Positions 6,644 through 15,119 of a DNA stretch of 25,211 nucleotides are shown here, one piece after another. Position 1 is the first letter of the stretch, and each line of letters begins with the position of its first letter. A program made the translations under genes and the position numbers. The notes beneath the pieces were generated by a model. That model had not been told where the DNA came from. It worked only from the letters and a program-made list of their open reading frames with translations, and made no database searches. Source of the stretch: a virus; the IMG/VR virus record IMGVR_UViG_3300030116_001321, positions 1 to 25,211 of that record; one strand, 5' to 3'.

Positions 6644-7459
6644 ATGGCAAACACAATTGACACAGCCTTTATTAAGCAGTTTGAATCTGAGGTGCATCTT
6701 GCTTATCAGAGAATGGGATCGAAGCTACGAAACACCGTTCGTACAGTAAGTAATGTTGCAGGAAACATAGTACGTTTTCAAAAAATCGGTTCTGGTTCTG
6801 CTTCAACAAAGTCTAGGAATGGTATGATTACTCCAATGGAGTTAGCGCATACCACAGTAGAAGCTACAATGGCTGACTACTATGCTGCTGAGTACATTGA
6901 TAAGTTAGATGAACTCAAGACAAACATAGATGAAAGACAAGCTGTAGCTAAATCGGCAGCTGCTGCTCTTGGTCGTAAGACAGATGAAATTCTTATTACA
7001 GCTATGGATGCAGGTGCTAATTCAACTCAATTACATGATACAAGCTCGGCTCTTGCAAAAGCAGATTTATTGTCTGCCTTTGAAACAATGGGTGCTGCTG
7101 ACATCCCAGAAGATGGACAGCGGTATATTGCTATGCACCCGAAAGGTTTCGCTGACTTATTTGCTATTACTGAATTTGCATCAAGTGATTATGTTGGAGA
7201 TCAAAACCTACCGTATGCAGGTGGAATGACAATGAAACAATTCTTAGGTTTCAATATCTTTTCTACATCTGCGGTAACAGCAGGTAAGAGTATGGTTTAT
7301 CATACGTCTGCTGTTGGTCTTGGTATTAATTCAGATGTTTCTACAGAGCTGAATTATGTTCCTGAGAAAGTATCTCACCTTGCAACTTCTTCGATGTCTA
7401 TGGGTGCTGCTGTTATTGATGACAACGGTATCTATGAACTCTTAGATAATAATTCATAG
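6644..7459 (+). CDS. Major capsid protein
   Basis: Coat protein forming the icosahedral head; 271 residues from ATG 6644, which has an ideal AGGAGG seven bases upstream. The helical N-terminal part (MANTIDTAFIKQFESEVHLA, then RMGSKLRNTV) and the middle block with DERQAVAKSAAAALGRKTDE, then MHPKGFADLF, resemble the small HK97-fold coat proteins of marine podoviruses. It is shorter than T7 gp10A (about 345 residues). Position after scaffold and before the small head protein supports the call. I see no frameshift site near the stop that would make a longer minor form. The exact capsid family is not certain. Confidence 0.88.
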   Translation: MANTIDTAFIKQFESEVHLAYQRMGSKLRNTVRTVSNVAGNIVRFQKIGSGSASTKSRNGMITPMELAHTTVEATMADYYAAEYIDKLDELKTNIDERQAVAKSAAAALGRKTDEILITAMDAGANSTQLHDTSSALAKADLLSAFETMGAADIPEDGQRYIAMHPKGFADLFAITEFASSDYVGDQNLPYAGGMTMKQFLGFNIFSTSAVTAGKSMVYHTSAVGLGINSDVSTELNYVPEKVSHLATSSMSMGAAVIDDNGIYELLDNNS

Positions 7460-7470
7460 GAGGTATAGAT

Positions 7471-7734
7471 ATGGCTTATGCAGCTTCTGGTTTAACTCGT
7501 CTTGCAGGTGCATCAAATGGTAACCTATGGTGGTATTCGACGACAGATGCAATTGCTACTGTAAATACGGCTGGGTACTTTAATGACGCAGCAAATATGC
7601 TTGCAGTACGAGATGTTATCATTGTTTCAGATACCAATGTACCTACAACAAGTTTTGTAAGTGTATTGTCAAATACTGGTTCGGTGGTAGACGTATCAGA
7701 TGGTACGGCTATTGCTGAGACAGATGGTGACTAG
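7471..7734 (+). CDS. Small head-associated protein, possibly decoration
   Basis: An 87-residue neutral, beta-rich protein following the capsid gene after 11 bases, with AGGAGGT (7458-7464) overlapping the capsid stop and six bases before ATG. The segments LWWYSTTDAIATVNTAGYFN and VRDVIIVSDT are ones I associate with small proteins next to the capsid gene in marine phages. Its place, strong translation signal and the terminator right after it suggest it is made at capsid-like levels, as a decoration or stabilising protein would be. No experimental function known to me. Confidence 0.6.
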   Translation: MAYAASGLTRLAGASNGNLWWYSTTDAIATVNTAGYFNDAANMLAVRDVIIVSDTNVPTTSFVSVLSNTGSVVDVSDGTAIAETDGD

Positions 7735-7738
7735 GGGG

Positions 7739-7769
7739 AATGGGGGGGTAACACCCCCCATTTTATTAT
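7739..7769 (+). terminator. Intrinsic terminator after the capsid genes
   Basis: A perfect nine-base-pair stem (AATGGGGGG at 7739-7747 with CCCCCCATT at 7754-7762), a six-base loop and a following T-rich run (TTTATTATT, partly interrupted by A). It begins five bases after the stop of the small head protein and reaches the start codon of tail tubular A. In T7 the main late terminator is also just after the capsid gene. The interrupted T run suggests partial read-through, which the downstream tail genes would need. Confidence 0.8.
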
Positions 7770-7770
7770 T

Positions 7771-8361
7771 ATGGTAACAAGCACACCTGCAAATAGTGCA
7801 GTCGATATTGCAAGTAGAGCATTAATTTTAATTGGTGCTGAACCTATTACATCCTTTGGTGATGGCACAACGGAATCACTTATTACTTCTAACCTTTATG
7901 AAGATATAGCACGAACAGCATTAGTTAATGCTCGTTGGCGATTTGCTACAAATCAAGCTGTATTAAATTTATTAAGTGATGCACCGACAGGTCGTTATGA
8001 TAAAGCCTATCAATTACCAGACGGCACATTAATGGTTCATGCTGTTACAGTTAATGATGCTTTAATTGATTATCAAATCTATGGTAATATGATTTATGCA
8101 GATACAAATGAAGCTGATTCTGTTGTTGTAGATTATACATTTAGAGCGAGTGAAGTTGATTGGGCTTCGTATTTTTCTCTTGCTGTAGAATATGCACTAG
8201 CAGTTCCTTTATCTTTTTCTTTAGCTAGAGATGCTAGTCTAGGTAATCTAATGCAACAGCAAGCAACAGCACTAATGGCAAAAGCAAGAAGTATAGATTC
8301 ACAACAACAAACAACACGCAAACTTGTAACATCGAGATTCATTACGAATAGGAGGAGTTAA
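7771..8361 (+). CDS. Tail tubular protein A, T7 gp11-like
   Basis: Gatekeeper ring that joins the portal to the tail nozzle. The 196 residues match T7 gp11 in length, and the N-terminal block AVDIASRALILIGAEPITSF, then LYEDIARTALVNARWRFAT, is the family's characteristic region. The start ATG 7771 has no ribosome binding site; the terminator hairpin lies immediately upstream. The gene ends within GGAGGAG, which serves as the ribosome binding site of the nozzle gene, and its TAA overlaps that start (TAATG). Identification is confident; how it is translated is unclear. Confidence 0.9.
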   Translation: MVTSTPANSAVDIASRALILIGAEPITSFGDGTTESLITSNLYEDIARTALVNARWRFATNQAVLNLLSDAPTGRYDKAYQLPDGTLMVHAVTVNDALIDYQIYGNMIYADTNEADSVVVDYTFRASEVDWASYFSLAVEYALAVPLSFSLARDASLGNLMQQQATALMAKARSIDSQQQTTRKLVTSRFITNRRS

Positions 8362-10934
8362 TGCAAAAAGCAAAAATTCCTATTCAAAATTTTCAGTATG
8401 GTGAAGTAAGCCCTGCCCTTGTTTCCAGAACAGATACAGAGATTTATAATAATTCTGCTCAACGATTGCAGAATTTTTTTCTACGAGCAGAAGGTGGAGT
8501 ATTAAAACGTTCAGGTACAAAACATATTTATACTTATGATATAACGCAAAACAATACAGCTTGTACAATTACCGTAACGGATTATGCTAATATAGCTGTT
8601 GGTGCATTTATTACATTAACAACATCAACAGGAACGGAAGTTGTATTTACAGCAGAAGCAGCAGGTTCTTCATCGGCTTCTGATTCTCAAGGCTTTAGAC
8701 CTTATACAGATAATAATACAACAGCCGATAATATATACACGGCTATAAATAATCATAGTTTATTTACAGTATCAAATCCTGCTGCAAATGTTATTACAGT
8801 TACAGAAACAACACCTAATGCAACAGGGTTTTTAACAGCAACAAGTTCAGATGGAACACGATTAGCCGTTACAAGTCAGGCTAGAAATAGAACACAGCAA
8901 GCAAGACTTGTTCCTTTTATTTTCTCAGATGACGAGCGATATATAATATCTTTAGAAAATGCAAAGATAAGATGCTTTCAAGTTAGTACAGCAGATGTTG
9001 TATCATTGGTTGCAACGATTACGCAAGATACCGATAGTGCTGCCGTACCTTTTGCTGATTCAATCCTGCATGAAATATCTTATGCTCAGTCAGGTGATGT
9101 AATGTTTTTGGCGCATCAATCTTTCCCAGTTAAAAAGCTTGTGCGTACAGGACTTACATCTTTTGAATTGCAAACATTTGAGTTTGATAAAAACTCGGAT
9201 AATACATTAATCCATCAACCTTACAGTAAGTTTCATACAGATGGATTAACTATTGACCCAAGTGCTTCAACGGGAAGTGGTGTTACAGTAACAGCAAGTG
9301 CAAGTTATTTTGAATCAAATCATGTTGGTGTAACTTTACGTTATCATAATAGTGAGATACTTATTACTGGATATACAAGTGCGACTGTTGTTACAGGAAC
9401 AGTACAGGGTAATTTAAAACAACAATTAGATATTAATGCTTTAAGAACAATAGATGGTTCGGCATCTATAGAAGTCACTCATGTTGCTCATGGATTAAAA
9501 ACTGGAGATTCAATAGCTATAACAGAAGCTGCAACAATAGCAACTTTAACAGCTGCAAATATTAATGGTACACGCACAATAACATCTGTTGTAGATGAAA
9601 ATAGATATAGATTTTCGGCAGCAAGTGGAACAGCTAATGCTTCTGTAGATGGTGGAGGTGCGCCTGTTATAACAACTCATGCAGCAACAACAGATTTTAG
9701 TGAGCAATCTTTTTCGTTGGTTCGTGGTTATCCTGCTGCTGTTGCTTTCCATGAAGGACGATTATGGTTTGGTGGCTCAACATCACAGCCAGATACTTTG
9801 TGGGGAAGTAAGTCAAATGAGTTTTTTAATTTTGATTTAGGTACGGCTGCGGATAATGATTCTATAGAATTGCTTGCAAGTATAGGTGAGATAAATACTA
9901 TACGTCATATTGTTTCTAATCGTGATCTACAAGTCTTTACTTCAACCTCAGAGTTTTATGTACCTTCATTTCAAAACTCACCTATTACTGCAACTAATGC
10001 ACAGATAAAAAGACAGACACCGTTTGGCGCTTCCTTTGCCAAGCCTTATGTGTTTGATGGTTCGACATTGTATGCTCAAGCATCAGGTGCAGCTATAGCA
10101 GAATATCTATACAATGATGCTCAAAATGCTTATTCATCACAAAGTATTTCAACTGTATCATCTCATTTAATTAAGTCACCACATCAAATGGCTGTGCTTC
10201 AAGGCTCAACAACACGACCAGAAGCTTATTTATTTGCTATCAATAATGATGGAACAATAGCTGTATTTAATGCAAATAGAGCAGAACAAAAAGCAGGATG
10301 GACAGAGTTTACAACGAATGGTCTATTTGAATCTATTTGTGTTATTGATACCAATGTTTATGTAACGGCTTGGTTTGATACTGGTGCAGGTACAAAGAAG
10401 CTTTATATGATGCAGTTTGATTCAACAAAGAATTTAGATTTAAGTCGTGATTATGTAACAAGTGCAACAAGTACAATAGCAGGTGTATCATCAGATTGGG
10501 TAAATGGTGCAGTCCTAGATGTAATAACAGAAACAGATTATGTCGGTCAGTTTACTATGGCAAGCAATAAGATTGATACAAGTACAAGGGAGGCTGTGCC
10601 TATTAACCGTAAGGTTGAAGTAGGATATACATTTCCTGTAAGTTTAAAAATTAATCCTATTGATATAGCTTTACAATCAGGACCATTAACAGGAGAGCCA
10701 CGTTCTTTAAATAAAGTTATTGTTGATATGAGTGATACAGGTGCAATATCAGTTAATGATAATAGTTTAATTATACGACAAACAACAGATGATTTTAGTA
10801 CAGGTCGTTCTAATTTTACAGGTAAGAAAGAGTTTCGATTGCTTGGTTATTCTAAAGACCCACAGGTAACCATCAGCCAGTCTGCACCTCTTTCTTTGCA
10901 GATCAATGGTTTAGTAGCGGAGGTAACTTTCTAA
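8361..10934 (+). CDS. Tail tubular protein B (nozzle), T7 gp12-like
   Basis: Forms the tail nozzle below the gatekeeper. At 857 residues it is longer than T7 gp12 (794). The N-terminal QNFQYGEVSPALVSRTDTEI, then LRAEGGVLKRSGTKHIY, and the middle YPAAVAFHEGRLWFGGS (about 457-473), then DTLWGSKSNEFFNFDLG, are family signatures of the beta-propeller tail nozzle. Between them lie what look like inserted beta domains: about residues 62-172 (TVTDYANIAVGAFITLTT onward), about 295-352, and about 363-437 with the recurring phage pattern AHGLKTGDSIAIT ending in FSAASGTANA. These could add surface interactions, for example with a host receptor. The gene is preceded by a strong GGAGGAG. Confidence 0.92.
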   Translation: MQKAKIPIQNFQYGEVSPALVSRTDTEIYNNSAQRLQNFFLRAEGGVLKRSGTKHIYTYDITQNNTACTITVTDYANIAVGAFITLTTSTGTEVVFTAEAAGSSSASDSQGFRPYTDNNTTADNIYTAINNHSLFTVSNPAANVITVTETTPNATGFLTATSSDGTRLAVTSQARNRTQQARLVPFIFSDDERYIISLENAKIRCFQVSTADVVSLVATITQDTDSAAVPFADSILHEISYAQSGDVMFLAHQSFPVKKLVRTGLTSFELQTFEFDKNSDNTLIHQPYSKFHTDGLTIDPSASTGSGVTVTASASYFESNHVGVTLRYHNSEILITGYTSATVVTGTVQGNLKQQLDINALRTIDGSASIEVTHVAHGLKTGDSIAITEAATIATLTAANINGTRTITSVVDENRYRFSAASGTANASVDGGGAPVITTHAATTDFSEQSFSLVRGYPAAVAFHEGRLWFGGSTSQPDTLWGSKSNEFFNFDLGTAADNDSIELLASIGEINTIRHIVSNRDLQVFTSTSEFYVPSFQNSPITATNAQIKRQTPFGASFAKPYVFDGSTLYAQASGAAIAEYLYNDAQNAYSSQSISTVSSHLIKSPHQMAVLQGSTTRPEAYLFAINNDGTIAVFNANRAEQKAGWTEFTTNGLFESICVIDTNVYVTAWFDTGAGTKKLYMMQFDSTKNLDLSRDYVTSATSTIAGVSSDWVNGAVLDVITETDYVGQFTMASNKIDTSTREAVPINRKVEVGYTFPVSLKINPIDIALQSGPLTGEPRSLNKVIVDMSDTGAISVNDNSLIIRQTTDDFSTGRSNFTGKKEFRLLGYSKDPQVTISQSAPLSLQINGLVAEVTF

Positions 10935-11371
10935 TGTGTACATGGCAAGCAGCTTTAATGGGTGTTGGAACAGCAATGCAAATGAGTGCAGCAAAAAAAG
11001 CAGGAGAAGCACAAAAAGAAATAGCAGATTTAAATGCTAGAAATGCACTTATTGAAAAGTCACAAAATGAATTACAAGCAAGACAAATTGCGAATGATAC
11101 TTTATTTCAGTTAGATGAAGATATGAAAGTAGCACAAACTATGTTTGCTTTTAATAATAGAGAAATGCCCTCAGAATTTTTAAAAGGACAACAAGAAGTT
11201 GCATATACAAATATGGATAGAGCTTTATTGTCCTCAAATATACGAAGTAATGCAAGTTTAGCAAAAGCAAATCAAGAGCTTTTAGGTGGTCAATATGCAA
11301 TTAAAAATGCAAAGGTACAACAACAATCATTATTATTAAATGGTGTTTATAGAATGACTCAAATTGTATAG
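10934..11371 (+). CDS. Internal virion protein B, T7 gp14-like
   Basis: First of three ejection proteins. 145 residues, shorter than T7 gp14 (196). It opens with a weakly hydrophobic stretch (WQAALMGVGTAMQMSA) followed by a long Ala/Gln/Glu-rich helical region, the layout of gp14, which inserts in the host outer membrane during DNA ejection. It starts in a TAATG overlap with the nozzle gene and is followed after seven bases by the gp15-like gene. The call rests on order, layout and the N-terminus rather than a strong motif. Confidence 0.75.
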   Translation: MCTWQAALMGVGTAMQMSAAKKAGEAQKEIADLNARNALIEKSQNELQARQIANDTLFQLDEDMKVAQTMFAFNNREMPSEFLKGQQEVAYTNMDRALLSSNIRSNASLAKANQELLGGQYAIKNAKVQQQSLLLNGVYRMTQIV

Positions 11372-11378
11372 GTAAATT

Positions 11379-14300
11379 ATGGTCGATATTGGTATAAAAA
11401 GACGAAGAAGAACTGGTGTTAATCCTGTTATTGGATTGCCTAATTATCGTAACGTAAAGCAACAATATTTTGAATCTGTAGCAAAGGGTGCTACACTTTT
11501 GCACGATATAGGTTATGAACAAGGTGTTATTTACGCAGATAAAACAGGTGTAGATGCAGCACAAGCCTTACCACAAGAAGCTTATGATATTGATTCTACA
11601 ACTGGTAAACCAAAATATTATAGTATGGATGTTGGAGGAACACTAGCCAATCGTGCTTTTATTAATCAAGCTAAAAAAAATTATATAGAAAATCATCAAA
11701 CAGCTTTATTAAAAAAATCTAATGAAGCTTTTGCTAATGCAATGAACTCAGGTGGTAATGTTGCAACTTTTACAAATGAAGTATCAAGTTTTGCAGACGA
11801 ATTAGTAAAAAATGCTAATGATGAATTTAAACAACCTATTTATCAAACGGCTGCAAAAATTTTAGCTCAACAGCAAAGATTTTTAATTACAGAACAATTT
11901 AATATCAATAAACAGAAGCAGATAATAAAACAAAAAAATCAGATTAATTCTGCTATAAATAATTATACTGTTCCTACTGATGGTAGTTATACAAGTAAAC
12001 TAAAATTTTTAGAAAGCCAATGGAGTGCTATAAACACATCATTTAATCTTCCAGAAGATCAACAGTCCAATTCAATTTTAAGTCAAGACCAAGAAAATGT
12101 AAATTATTTAAATTCTATTAATAATGATGTTTTGCCAAGACAATTAGCAGCAAATGTTTTAAGTCTAGTTTTAGACGACATAAAAATAAATGATGAAGAA
12201 AAAACAGTAATAGAAACTCAAGAAGTATTAAAACAGTTTGAACAGGTAGCAAAACAATTTGGTACAAATGCTTATCAAACTGATTTAAATAAATTACATA
12301 ATTTAACAAATAAAAAATATGTAAAAGCCTTTGAGTTATTAAAAAATAAAACTAATACAGAATCAAGAGAGAAAGCTGCACAACCTTTTATAAATGCAAT
12401 TACTCCAGAAACTTTAGTAGACTTAAATAAAAAAGAAGCTGACATAATAAGAAATAACAATATTCAAGATACAATAAGCAGAAATAAAATATTAGAAGCC
12501 GAAAAATTAGAAATAGAAAGTAACATAACTCTTGCAAGAAACGACCTAAGTTCTCATTTTGTAGATATTTTACCATCTTTATTAGATAATACAACACTAA
12601 CTGATTCTAATAAAGTTGTAGATATTATAATTGACCAAATTATGGTAAAAGCTACTAGTTTATCAAATGAGTATATAGATGATGAAAATGGAAAAACTGA
12701 ATATTTAAATTTTGTTAAGGATCAATATACTAGAGAGAAAATTAAAGGCGAAGTATTTAATTATAAAAAAAGTGCAGCACAAGAAAAATTAGATGCCGCA
12801 TTATATAATGTAGGTTTGACTGAGAATGAAAGTAATCTTCAAGAAATATTAACTAAGATTACAACCTATACTTTAATACCAGACAAAAAAAATAAAACAA
12901 ATATAAAACAAGACTTATTAAAAGTTTCAGGAGCTAAAGAGGCACTTGATATTATTGATGAGTTTGAAACCTTTTGGCAAAACGATGCTTTTTATAATAA
13001 AAATCAACACAATATTTGGGCAAACGCTATTGGTGATGTTGAAGCTAGAACAATGGCAATAGTAACTGTTCAGGATAATAAGAAAAAAGATTCTTTAGAT
13101 CAAGAAATAGAAAGTTTAATATCATTAGGATTAACAGATAATTTAGACCCTGATATTTTATCTCCTGTAGAAAAAATGACTGGTAATGTTAACCCAGAAG
13201 AGGCAATGAAAAGAGGTATTGAATTTTCAATAAACAAAAGAGAAAATATAATAGAACAACTAACCAAGTTGTATGATGAAAAGAAAAAAACGGGAAGTAT
13301 GTTTTTTTCTACAGATGAAAAAGTTAATGCAATAAAGAATTTTAAGGTTACATATAATGAGCAAATTTTAAATAATTTAATTAGTTCTTTACCTGTAAAT
13401 ATTCCAGAAGGTCAAAAAATATATACAGATTTAAAAGATTATTTTCAAAATCCAACACAACAAAATAAAAATAAATTACCTAAAATATTTAAAGAATTTG
13501 TAAATAGTTTTGGTTTTGATAAACCAGATGAATTAACGCCAATATTAAATGAACAACTTCAAAAATCGTTTGCTCGTAATCCTTTACCTTCACCACTTAC
13601 AGATAAAGAAATTTTTAATAAAGAAGTTATTGAAAATGCTACAAACTCAAAAAACTGGATTAATTTAGATAATGATACACAAACAAAAGAAGCGTTAAAT
13701 TCCGTTGTTTCAGAAATGACGGATTGGAACGATCCAAATAAAGATTTTTCTATAGCTTTAACAATTAAAACAGGAATAGTATCGGAAAAATGGGACAAAA
13801 CAATAGAAAAATGGTTAGATGGTCGCATAACAAATCCAGAAAATAGTTTAGCTATTGTTCAATATTTAGAAAATATAACCAATTCACCACAAATGAATGG
13901 TGGTTCTAATCGTTTAATTATAAAAGAATTAGATACCAAACATAATAATCGTTTATCGGCTGTATTAAGTACAATTAAAGTAATGGGTATAGCTAATGAT
14001 CCTGAAAAAATTAATGAAATTATAAACACAGCAAGAGAAACAAGTCTGCTTCCAGACGAAGTTCCTTATAGTGGAAACTTAAAAAAAGAAGTGAATAATT
14101 CTTTAACGAACTATTTAAAAAGTAAAGAACTTCCTGAACATTTCATTGCAAAAATTCTTAATGATAGTCAAGGATATTTAGACTACGAAACAAGAATAAT
14201 GCTTGCACAAGGTGATGATATGGTTGGAGAAAAGACAGTAAAAAATGTTACTGATAAAATTATTGAAGCCTTTGAAAATCATTTTGAAGCTAATTATTTT

Positions 14301-15119
14301 CCTTTAAGTTCTAATGAACTTGGTATGTATGGAGAAAATACTTTAGTTTCTTCTAAGACAATAGATGGTACATTTGTTGATAGTACAAAAAAAGATTTAT
14401 TCTATGCTCAAATTAGATATGAATTAGCTAATAATAATTATGGGTATAATGGGAAAACGCTTTTATTAAATAGTGACTATAATACGCAATTAAATGCTAT
14501 TCCTAAAGGTGATTTACAGGCTATTAATAAATTTGAAGAAACTTATATGCCTGTTTTTCTTTCTTCTTTAGATCAAGCAGGAAAACCAAAATGGCTTGTA
14601 TATATAAAAGAAGATTTAGAAACACCAGATTTATTAATTACTAAAGGTAAAGGTGGTGATTTTGATGGTGTTGAAACAATTATGGAATTTGATGCTCAAT
14701 CAATACACGCAGCACAAGCTCGATTATCCATGTTAGAACCATTGCCAAAAGTTAGCGGTGATTTAATTATGCGTCAAGGTGGTGCAAAAACTTTAATTGA
14801 AAGATTAGAAGAAAAACATGGTTATAAAGATATAAGAACTCAATATTATTTAAAAGAGTTAGATAATAAAATAGAAGAAATAAAAATTAGAGCGTTACAA
14901 ACATATGATCGTTCAATTCAACCTATAGAAAACATAACAGAAAAAGACCGAACAGGATTGCATAAACAGGTAGAGCAATGGTTTTATAAAACGTTTTGGA
15001 ATGAAAGAAAAGTAATTAAAAATATAATAAATTTAGACTCAAAGAGTAAAACTTTTCCAAATATTCCTTTAAGGAAGATTAGAGATGCTTATAAAGCTAG
15101 TAAAGAAAAGGATAATTAA
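11379..15119 (+). CDS. Internal virion protein C, T7 gp15-like
   Basis: A 1246-residue, Lys/Asn/Glu-rich, almost entirely helical protein, well above T7 gp15 (747). The N-terminal block RRRTGVNPVIGLPNYRNVKQ, then LLHDIGYEQGV, resembles the start of gp15-type ejection proteins, and it sits between gp14-like and gp16-like genes. Such proteins form the channel that carries DNA across the periplasm. No enzymatic motif, signal peptide or membrane segment is apparent. The gene is exceptionally AT-rich (about 22 percent GC in 12181-12240 by hand count). It overlaps the next gene by TAATG. Role is from position and general character. Confidence 0.76.
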   Translation: MVDIGIKRRRRTGVNPVIGLPNYRNVKQQYFESVAKGATLLHDIGYEQGVIYADKTGVDAAQALPQEAYDIDSTTGKPKYYSMDVGGTLANRAFINQAKKNYIENHQTALLKKSNEAFANAMNSGGNVATFTNEVSSFADELVKNANDEFKQPIYQTAAKILAQQQRFLITEQFNINKQKQIIKQKNQINSAINNYTVPTDGSYTSKLKFLESQWSAINTSFNLPEDQQSNSILSQDQENVNYLNSINNDVLPRQLAANVLSLVLDDIKINDEEKTVIETQEVLKQFEQVAKQFGTNAYQTDLNKLHNLTNKKYVKAFELLKNKTNTESREKAAQPFINAITPETLVDLNKKEADIIRNNNIQDTISRNKILEAEKLEIESNITLARNDLSSHFVDILPSLLDNTTLTDSNKVVDIIIDQIMVKATSLSNEYIDDENGKTEYLNFVKDQYTREKIKGEVFNYKKSAAQEKLDAALYNVGLTENESNLQEILTKITTYTLIPDKKNKTNIKQDLLKVSGAKEALDIIDEFETFWQNDAFYNKNQHNIWANAIGDVEARTMAIVTVQDNKKKDSLDQEIESLISLGLTDNLDPDILSPVEKMTGNVNPEEAMKRGIEFSINKRENIIEQLTKLYDEKKKTGSMFFSTDEKVNAIKNFKVTYNEQILNNLISSLPVNIPEGQKIYTDLKDYFQNPTQQNKNKLPKIFKEFVNSFGFDKPDELTPILNEQLQKSFARNPLPSPLTDKEIFNKEVIENATNSKNWINLDNDTQTKEALNSVVSEMTDWNDPNKDFSIALTIKTGIVSEKWDKTIEKWLDGRITNPENSLAIVQYLENITNSPQMNGGSNRLIIKELDTKHNNRLSAVLSTIKVMGIANDPEKINEIINTARETSLLPDEVPYSGNLKKEVNNSLTNYLKSKELPEHFIAKILNDSQGYLDYETRIMLAQGDDMVGEKTVKNVTDKIIEAFENHFEANYFPLSSNELGMYGENTLVSSKTIDGTFVDSTKKDLFYAQIRYELANNNYGYNGKTLLLNSDYNTQLNAIPKGDLQAINKFEETYMPVFLSSLDQAGKPKWLVYIKEDLETPDLLITKGKGGDFDGVETIMEFDAQSIHAAQARLSMLEPLPKVSGDLIMRQGGAKTLIERLEEKHGYKDIRTQYYLKELDNKIEEIKIRALQTYDRSIQPIENITEKDRTGLHKQVEQWFYKTFWNERKVIKNIINLDSKSKTFPNIPLRKIRDAYKASKEKDN

